From positions 422,501-486,500 of the forward strand of contig BSBM01001668.1 of the NCBI GenBank assembly GCA_027924585.1: a DNA stretch of 64,000 bases, read 5' to 3'. Of the stretch, positions 57,101-64,000 are shown one piece after another; the first letter of the stretch is position 1; the number at the start of each line of letters is the position of its first letter. Under the pieces are notes generated by a model. The model was given only the letters and a program-made list of their open reading frames with translations. It searched no databases and had not been told where the DNA came from. This DNA is from Larix kaempferi. Lineage: Eukaryota > Streptophyta > Pinopsida > Pinales > Pinaceae. The position numbers and the translations under genes were made by a program.

Positions 57101-58680
57101 CATCACTCACCAAACCCTAGATCAGGAGATGGCCCATTGGCACCGCTTCCGGGCCTTCAAGGCATGCTTTAGGGGGGGCCCTAGCCAAAACACGGCATCT
57201 CGGGCCCACCGGAGTCGACAAATTCACAAACGGAGCCATGGTTTGGGTGCTACGGGAATTCTAGTTAGGCACCCCGGGGCCATTCACGGACACTTTGGGC
57301 ATTTGCTCTATGGCCACGGAACCCAAATCGATGAGTGGACTTGGATTTCGTCAGCTCCCATAGGTCCATGTGGCCATAGTGGACCTTTCCATAGTGGCCA
57401 CACACGCCTGGGGGCCTCCAGCCGAGAAATGGCCCCCTTGAGCGAATTTGGAATGGCCCTCACTGAGAAAAACCCTAGCTCCAGCGATGGCCCATTGGAA
57501 CCACATTCGGGCCCTCGAAGCATGCTCTGGTCAGTGCCCTAGCCAAAACCTAGCGTCCTAGACCCACCGGTATCGACGAATTCACGAATGGAGCCATGGT
57601 TCGGGCGCTACGAGCATCCTAGTCGGGCACCCCGGGGCCATGGAACCCAAAATGGTGAGCAAAATTGGATTCCATTGACTCCCACAGGTCCACATGGCCA
57701 TAGTGGACCTATCCACGATGGCCACACATGCTCGGGGGCCTCCGGACAAGAAATGGCCCCCTTGAGCGAATTTGGAATGGCCTTCACTGAGCAAAACCCT
57801 ACCTTCGGCGATGGCCCATTGGCACCACTTTCGGGCCTTCGAGGCACGCTTCGGGGGGTCCCCTTGCTGAAACCTGACATCTTGAACCCACTGGAGTCAA
57901 TGGAATCATGAACGGAGCCACGGTTCGGATGGTACGGGCATTCTAGTCGGGCACCCCGGGGCCATTCAGGGACACTTTGGGCATTAGCTCCGCGGCCACC
58001 GAACCCAAACCGGTGAGCGGAATTGGATTTTGTCAGCTCCCGTAGGTCCATGTGGTCAGAGTGGACCTGTCCACGGTGTCCACGCATGCCCAGGGGCCTC
58101 CAAATGAGAAATGGCCCCCTTGAGCGAATTTGGAATGGCCATCACTGAGCAAAACCCTAGCTCCGAGGATGGCCCATTGGCACCTCTTTCGGGTCTTCGA
58201 GGTACGCTGTGGGGGGTTTCCTAGATGAAACCTGGTGTCCCGGACCAACCGGAGTCGACGGATTCATGAACGGAGCCACTGTTTGGGTTTTACAGGCATT
58301 CTATACGGACACCGCAGGGCCATTCAGGGACACTTTGGGCATTTGCTCCGGGGCCACGGAACCCAAACCGGTAAGCGGACTTGGATTCCGTCGGCTCCCA
58401 CAGGTCCATGTGGCCATAGTGGAATTGTCCACGGTGGCCACGCATGTCAAGGGGCCTCCGGACGAGAAATGGCCCCCTTGAGCGAATTTGGAATGGCTTT
58501 CACTAAGCAAAACCCTAACTTCGGAGATGGCACATTGGCACCACTTCCGGGCCTTCTAGGCATGCTTTGGGGGGTCCCCTAGTTGAAACCCGGCGTTCTG
58601 GATCCATCAGAATCGACAAATTCACGAATGGAGAAATGGTTTGGGCACTACGGGCATCCCAGTCGGGCACCCTGGGGCCA
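57101..58680. repeat. Satellite B array, right arm (inverted)
   Basis: The same unit in reverse orientation: CACTGAGCAAAACCCTAGCT near 57,459, 57,784, 58,143 and 58,500. The turn-around lies within CATCACTCACCAAACCCTAG at about 57,093-57,112, where the two orientations meet without a spacer. Confidence 0.95.
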
Positions 58681-59935
58681 TTCTAGTGGTGGTAACAAGT
58701 TTATTGTCTGTTGAGTCTGATACTACATCTAGGAGCCGCACAACAAACTTTGAGATAGAAAGCTCTGTAATTTTAGGACACTGACTCAACCACTCATACA
58801 GTTTCTCACTTCTCAAGGATCTAAATTTATAATTGCCTTCTAGGTAGATTCAAGCATGGAATAATAATTGCTGACACTTCCAAGCTCCCCAGACCATTTG
58901 GTCAGCCACAATATGTGTGACTCCTTTGACGAAACATAAATTCTGGTGTGGACGGCAGCATTTGATACACTAGCCAAATCTATGTTCTTGGAAGAACTTA
59001 CATATTTCAGCAAAGGAGCGTTTTGTAGGTGACTTGAAAATCCCTTCCAATTTTCAGCAATAAAACAAAGAAGTTCAACGTACATATTTTCAGGCAAGCT
59101 TGTCAACCGATCAGACAATCGAATACAGGGAGATAACCATGCCCAAAAAATTCAAGCTATTATAAAACTCTTGTTTATCAAGATAACGATGGACTATGTG
59201 TACATTACGAGAATATAGATGAATGAAGTCACTTTAATGAACTTGTCCTCTTTCTCTCTCCATAATGCATTTAAAAGCAGGGAGTATTGTCCGAGCTTCT
59301 ATTGGTTTACATAAATGTTTATTCCAAAGCCGATGTCACATAAAACTACTTCGTCAACTATCAATTGGGTCTGAATGGCATCTCTAACTTGTGTTAGATG
59401 TGGATAACAAGGAATATGAAAGGGAAGGTACCTATATACCCAAGTTTATGATGATAGAGGTGAGTTACCACTTATCAAAGCACGGAATGCTGAACAAAAG
59501 GCTAATGGAACACAATGAAGGATTCCCTGCTTCCACTTGTTATTGAAAATGATACTTTCTCTTGACGAAACCAATGAAAAATCTGTTTATATTATAAATG
59601 GAAATCCTATTACAATTTCCAGTGGAAGAAAAGCATAGATATCTACATCCACCATATTTCCTTTTGTAAACCGCTTGCCCATCGGAAAAGCTAATGTAAT
59701 AGCCCATTTCCCAACATCTTTCCTCTGCTCAACCCTACACTCATTTTCCACAGGAAACTGCTACCTCCACATGTAATAAGTAGATTGTTTTGTCGAAAAT
59801 TGATCTTCTTCTGCTAACAAATACAAAATGAAGGATTCATTGCAATTGCTAAGAGAAGTTCTAAGGTTAGTTTCTCATAAAATAGAGATTGTATAAATCC
59901 TATTAAGATCTATATGTTCCAGCCAGAACCTCCCT
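58681..59935 (-). pseudogene. HSP90-like ATPase family gene fragment, right arm
   Basis: Mirror copy of 54,044-55,318. The minus strand reads KWAITLAFPMGKRFTKGN, VDIYAFLPLEIVIGFPFII, SLVSSRESIIFNNKW, HLTQVRDAIQTQL and, at 59,118-58,843, MSDRLTSLPENMYVELLCFI ... HILWLTKWSGELGSV. It carries private stops (for example after EFPFII-like and MWR segments) but lacks the stop after NNKW seen in the left arm. The frameshifts around DKQEFYNSLNFLGM occur at the same places in both arms, so those lesions predate the palindrome. Confidence 0.75.
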
Positions 59936-61352
59936 AGACACACTTGCAGGACTCCCTAAACCAGGTTTTGCTGCACGGTTGGAGTTCTATGCCCCAGCAA
60001 GTATCCAGCGGGTGTCCCTAAAGGCCTTTTGGATGCGAGACGGAACGAGCCATATAATGAATACTGTGGCTTCGATTGACAAACCGTCAGCTTCGTTGGA
60101 TTCAGGACTTCGGGACAGTGCTTGGGGTGCCCCTCCCGTCCGGTCCTGTGGCCCGAATGTCACCTTGTAGGTCCATCTTGGAAACTAGGGTTTTGCTGAG
60201 TGAGGGAGTGTGCAATTTTTGCACAAGGGGGTCAAATTTGCAAAATCGTCCACCGGGCACTTGTGGTTAGCATTCCCATCCAGAACCTCTCTAGACACAC
60301 TTGCAGGACTCCTCAAAACTCAGTTTTGCTGCAATACTGGAGTTCTATGGCCTTGGCAGGTATCCAGCAGGTGTCCCTGAAGGCCTTTTGGATGCGAGAC
60401 GAAACGAGAAATAGAATGAAGACCGTGGCTCTGATTGAAAAACCATCAGCTCTGTTGGATTTAGGATGTCGGATAGTGCTAGGGGTGGCCCTCTCCTCCA
60501 GTCCCGTGTCCCGGGTGTCACCTTGTAGGTCCATCTTGGAAACTAGGGTTTTGCTCAGTGAGGGAGTGTGCAATTTTTGCACACGGGCGTCAAATTTGCA
60601 AAATCATCCACTGGGCACTTGTGGTTAGAATTCCCATCCGGAACCTCTCTAGACACACTTGGAGGATTCCCTGAAACTAGGTTTTGCTGCATGGTTGGAG
60701 TTCTATGTCCCTGGCAGGTATCGAGCAGGTGTCCCTGAAGGCCTTTTGGATGCGAGACAAAACGAGCCATAGAATGAAGACCGTGGATCCAATCGACAAA
60801 CCGTCAACTCCGTTAGAATCAGGACGTCGAGATATTGCTAGGGCTTCCCCTCTTATCTAGTCCTGTGGCCCGGGTGTCACCTTGTAGATCCATCTTGGAA
60901 ACTAGGGTTTTGTTCAGCAAGGGAATGTACAATCTTTGCACACAGGGGTCAACTTTGCAAAATCCTACCATGGGCACTTGTGGTTAGCATTCCTAGTCAG
61001 AACCTCTCTAGACACACTTGCAGGACTCCCCAGAACCAAGTTTTGCTAAACGGTTGGAGTTCTATTCCCTGGCAAGTATCCAACAGGTGTCCCTGAAGGC
61101 CTTCTGGATGCAAGACGGAACGAGCCATAGAATGAAGACCGTGGCTCCGATCGAAAAACCATTAGCTCCGTTGGATTCAGAGCATCGAGATAGTGCTAGG
61201 GGTGCCCCTCCCCTCCAGTCTTGTGGCCCGGGTGTCACCTTGTAGGTCCATCTTGGAAACTAGGGTTTTGCTCAATGAGGGAGTGTTCAATTTTTGCACA
61301 TGGGGGTCAACTTTGCAAAATCCTCCCCCAGGCACTTGTGGCTAGCGTCTAA
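59936..61352. repeat. Satellite A array, right arm (inverted)
   Basis: The reverse anchor GCACTTGTGGTTAG recurs at 60,256, 60,615, 60,974 and 61,333 (period 359), giving four units against about eight in the left arm. Confidence 0.95.
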
Positions 61353-61880
61353 TTGGTGAAGGCGTTGATGGTGATGGCAATGGTGATGAAGATGATGATG
61401 ATGATGATGAAGATTGTGATGATGATGGAGACGGTGATGAGGGACCTAGAGATGACCACGATGACGAAGATGGTGATGATGATGAAGAAGGTGATGATGA
61501 TGAAGATGGTGATGATGGTGAAGGCGTTGATGATGATGGCAATGGTGATGAAGATGATGATGATGATGATGATGAAGATGGTGATGATGATGATGATGAA
61601 GATGATGATGAAGATGATGAAGATGATGGATATGGTGATGATGATGGCGTTGTTGGTCAGGGACCTAGAGATGGCAATGATGATGAAGATGGTGATGATG
61701 ATGAAGATGAAGACGTTGATTATGATGGTGATGGTGATGAAGATGATGATGATGATGATGAAGAATATGATGATGATGAAGAAGATGACGATGATGATGA
61801 TGGAGATGATGTATCTAAGTGGTTTTCTATAGGAATCAAGCATCAATCTTCAACCATAAATGAGCATGTTGTAAAATAAA
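61353..61880 (+). repeat. GAT imperfect array, right arm, with acidic reading frame
   Basis: Mirror of 43,216-43,618, with GGTGATGAGGGACCTAGAGATGA modules near 61,433 and 61,655. The frame from about 61,338 to the TAA at 61,877 encodes an acidic chain (GEGVDGDGNGDED, GDEGPRDDHDDEDG) ending DDVSKWFSIGIKHQSSTINE. Long Met- or Ser-rich frames in the other phases are artefacts. Whether the acidic frame was ever a protein is unknown; the non-repetitive tail is the only hint. Confidence 0.8.
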
Positions 61881-62400
61881 TTGTTAGGATACATATCTAA
61901 GAGTCTAGAAGATCTCTATGCATTTGACCATCAAATTTGCTCAAGGAGATGATGATGTAGCTCAAGACAATATGGAAGTTGTTGCATCACATGAACCACA
62001 TACATATTCACATAAAGCATAACTTAATCATAACTCATGTGCATCAAATAAACGATATCAAATAACGATATCAAATTCCTATCTAACATGAATAACATTG
62101 ATAATGCATGAATAAAAATCACATGGCTATAAATCATAACTTAATCATAACTCAAACATCAAATAAACGATATAAGATAACGATATCAAATAAACTATCT
62201 AACATGAATAACTTTGGACATGCAAGAATAAACAATCACATCATTACTATACTATGTACCTCAATCAAATACGCCTTCTGGATCCTCTTGGTTTTTTATT
62301 GTCTCAAACAAACTCTCGTGCTCTGCATGAGGTAGTAAGTAGCGTACCTTGTTTGATGACTTCGTTGACATTGTCTGTAGTTGGATGTTTGTACCAATGA
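61881..62400. other. Right flank of palindrome with ~115-bp tandem duplication
   Basis: AT-rich. The segment AATCATAACTCA...AAACGATATCAAATAACGAT...CTATCTAACATGAATAAC occurs near 62,020-62,100 and again near 62,140-62,215. No gene seen. Confidence 0.6.
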
Positions 62401-64000
62401 TCAAGTGCGTAAAGTGATACACTCGCGAGCCTGTTCTATAATCCGTGTATTTGTAGCCATTGCTCTTTGGTCTCTTCCATCCATTGTAAGATATTCCCCC
62501 TGAACGACCATCGAGCCAGTGGGAAAGGTAATGCCTTCACTATTTGTTAATGATGCGAGGAGGGTTTGCTTCCCCTGGATGCATCGTGCCAACCAATAAT
62601 TCATCCCAATTGCACTGTCTGTCAGGGAGACAATTGCATAGATGTGTCCTTCAAAGATGCATTTTACGGTTATATTCCAACAAGTAGTGGTTTGATAACT
62701 TGGATAATTACATATAAACAAGGAGGGAACTAGGATATGCATGCAGAAATGTTTACCTGGCTATACTAGATCAGATATATGATCATATTCATTCGAAATA
62801 GAGGACTGGCCTTCCTCTAACTGGATTGTTTCAACAACTGCATGTGGGTCCACTGCAAGTGATACGTGATCCCATTCATCAACCCAATACATTGATTCAC
62901 ATTCATCCCATTCACAACTATTGCAAGGCCCACAAAAGCAAGCAAGTTTTCACATCCATATTTCAAATAAGGGGTTGTTTGAGCTTCAAACCGAATGAAA
63001 TCCATGAGTTCCTTGCACAGTTATGCAACTATAAGAGCACGATCGGTCTATATCAACTACATGCTAGAAAGTTCTGACAACATGTCCTCTACCTATTGGT
63101 ATGTGTTGCTCCATTGTTCGATCTGAAATTTTTGCAGAGCACCATTGAACTATGGTTTCTGCATCCCGAATATGAGGGTTTCTCATGCACCTCATCTCTT
63201 CCCTTCGTAGGGAAGTTTTGAGACATGCCCCAGCACCGTCGTGCTCTCCCTTTCCATGCTCAGTCTCGAAATAGTTCCACACATGCAACACATCACAAGT
63301 CTTGTGCAAAATACTCAACCACTGGAATACATGTGCATTTTTGAACTAGCCTGCACAACCATCTGACCATATCCAATGCTGATCCATCTGTATACCTCTC
63401 TCCTTCAGGTGATCATAGAAAATTTGGAAGCAATGTTGCACGTAATGCAGGTCATGGCACCTGTCGTCACTGATGTAGAAGTTGGTCTCTTTCAATATTA
63501 TCCTCCTGTGGTTGCTGCTCTCTTGTGCGTGCCTATACATGATATGGACCATTATGCTAACTTGGTCTAAATGGTAGTATTGACTTTGAATCTCATTATG
63601 TGGCTACAGGGTGTAGTTTTCAACAAAGTCCACAACCGACAATACTATGCCTACACTGCCTGTACTGTTCATCCTGCCATCGTGCTACATGGACATGTTG
63701 TACATACTGCTTGGTCTTTTCGTAGAATTCCTTCATGAATTTGCAAATTTGTACCTGGTGCAACAAAACCAATGGCATTAAAACAACGTGGAATTTTCAA
63801 TCTGAACATATATGTACAAATTCAACATGTACAGTATGAAAGTATGGAAACTTAGATTACCTATGACTTCACCAATGCAGTTTTTTTGCTTTCCTTCGAA
63901 CTATCTACTTGATATGTTATGTACTGGAAGTTCTACATTTATACTGACATCCTCCCAAATGCGTGCTCCGCGGTTGCATGGATGTAGGGGCTCAATAATG
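62401..64000 (-). pseudogene. Transposase-like gene, 3' part, runs off the window
   Basis: The minus strand reads from the window edge (IIEPLHPCNRGARIWEDVSI). A GT-AG intron-like gap lies at 63,860-63,755. Then MKEFYEKTKQYVQHVHVARW, a VVDFVENYTL segment, SIMVHIMYRHAQES, NFYISDDRCHDLHYVQHCF and HWIWSDGCAG, then a TAG, then FKNAHVFQWL ... VWNYFETEHGKGEHDGAGAC, to 63,064. A further part (62,742-62,401; MHILVPSLFICNYPSYQTTT ... MNYWLARCIQGKQTLLASL) follows at lower coordinates. The SDGxAGQFKN / HGKGxxDGxGA pair recurs, as far as I recall, in many unannotated eukaryotic proteins with a DDE-transposase-like look. I cannot name the family. At least four stops are present. Confidence 0.55.

Larger units (their letters stand above)
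43216..61850. repeat. Giant palindrome, centre near 57.1 kb
   Basis: Order on the left: GAT/ATC array (43,216-43,618), satellite A, gene fragment (54,044-55,318), satellite B (55,319-57,100). The right arm is the mirror: B (57,101-58,680), gene fragment (58,681-59,935), A (59,936-61,352), array (61,353-61,845). Every junction is shared: the array-A junction (CACCAG/GGTGAAGG near GCTAGCCACAAGTG), the A-gene junction (GGAACATATAGATCTTAATA), and the gene-B junction (CCACTAGAATG / CATTCTAGTGG). The left arm also holds a 7.55-kb copia element and four more A monomers. The right arm is ~4.7 kb, the left ~6.3 kb without copia. No outer terminal repeat or target duplication was found beyond the GAT arrays. 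Confidence 0.93.

Noticed and set aside
51382-61245. Dozens of 60-200-codon frames across the satellite arrays
   Set aside because: They recur once per ~358-bp monomer in both orientations and have no family motif; they are by-products of GC-rich tandem repeats.
43216-61880. Terminal inverted repeat and target-site duplication of the giant palindrome
   Set aside because: Sequences outside the two GAT arrays do not match, and the arrays are too repetitive to fix an end, so no transposon boundary is claimed.
1-64000. tRNA or rRNA genes
   Set aside because: No cloverleaf-forming segment with A/B box pairs or rRNA-like block was noticed. The tRNA-like words found (TGGTATCAGAG) are retroelement primer-binding sites.

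Overview
This window looks like nuclear DNA of a land plant with a large, repeat-rich genome. A gymnosperm is my best guess, by inference: the LTR-element architectures and ~1 kb additional ORFs resemble what I know from conifers, and almost no intact gene is visible. No bacterial, organellar or CRISPR features are seen. Nearly all of the 64 kb is transposable elements, tandem repeats and broken gene fragments. Coding remnants are read from conceptual translation and recognised motifs. Repeat boundaries come from direct comparison of the two copies and their target-site duplications (TSDs). Alignments were made by eye.

Layout. 0.5-0.85 kb: remnant with a homeodomain third-helix motif inside a short inverted repeat. 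1.3-2.6 kb: a palindrome whose two arms each carry a cullin N-terminal fragment reading toward the centre. 2.65-4.2 kb: degenerate LINE (minus). 4.7-6.3 kb: fragment of a retroelement additional ORF (minus). 6,685-25,175: a Ty3-gypsy element (minus; TSD CGAAG). It has been hit twice: by a second Ty3-gypsy element at 8,390-19,631 (TSD G/CAATC) in integrase, and by an AT-rich insert with inverted ends at 20,911-22,438 in reverse transcriptase. That insert itself contains a complete 352-bp TRIM-like element at 21,933-22,284 (TSD GGGTA). 25.8-28.7 kb: an unrecognised multi-exon gene or transposon gene, broken by a 458-bp tandem duplication. 28.9-29.4 kb: a degenerate CCCGAAA repeat.

29.7-40.4 kb: a long broken ORF (globular N-terminal part, coiled-coil C-terminal part) split by a Ty1-copia element at 31,137-38,337 (TSD ATTAA). 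43.2-61.9 kb: a giant palindrome centred near 57.1 kb. From outside to centre each arm holds a GAT/ATC array, a ~358-bp satellite (A), a broken fragment of a plant HSP90-like-ATPase-family gene, and a second ~358-bp satellite (B). A second Ty1-copia element (43,872-51,422, TSD CAAAA) sits inside one satellite A monomer of the left arm. 62.4-64.0 kb: end of a degraded transposase-like gene (minus) that runs off the window.

How the parts relate. Nothing here looks like a working operon or pathway. The window is best read as layers: outer gypsy, then inner gypsy and AT-rich insert, then the TRIM; a palindrome, then copia 2; a broken additional ORF, then copia 1. The most unusual items are the two palindromes that each carry inward-reading host gene fragments in both arms, the pair of related satellites flanking the captured fragment, the very small TRIM, and an inner gypsy element that has lost RNase H and part of integrase but keeps a ~900-codon additional ORF.
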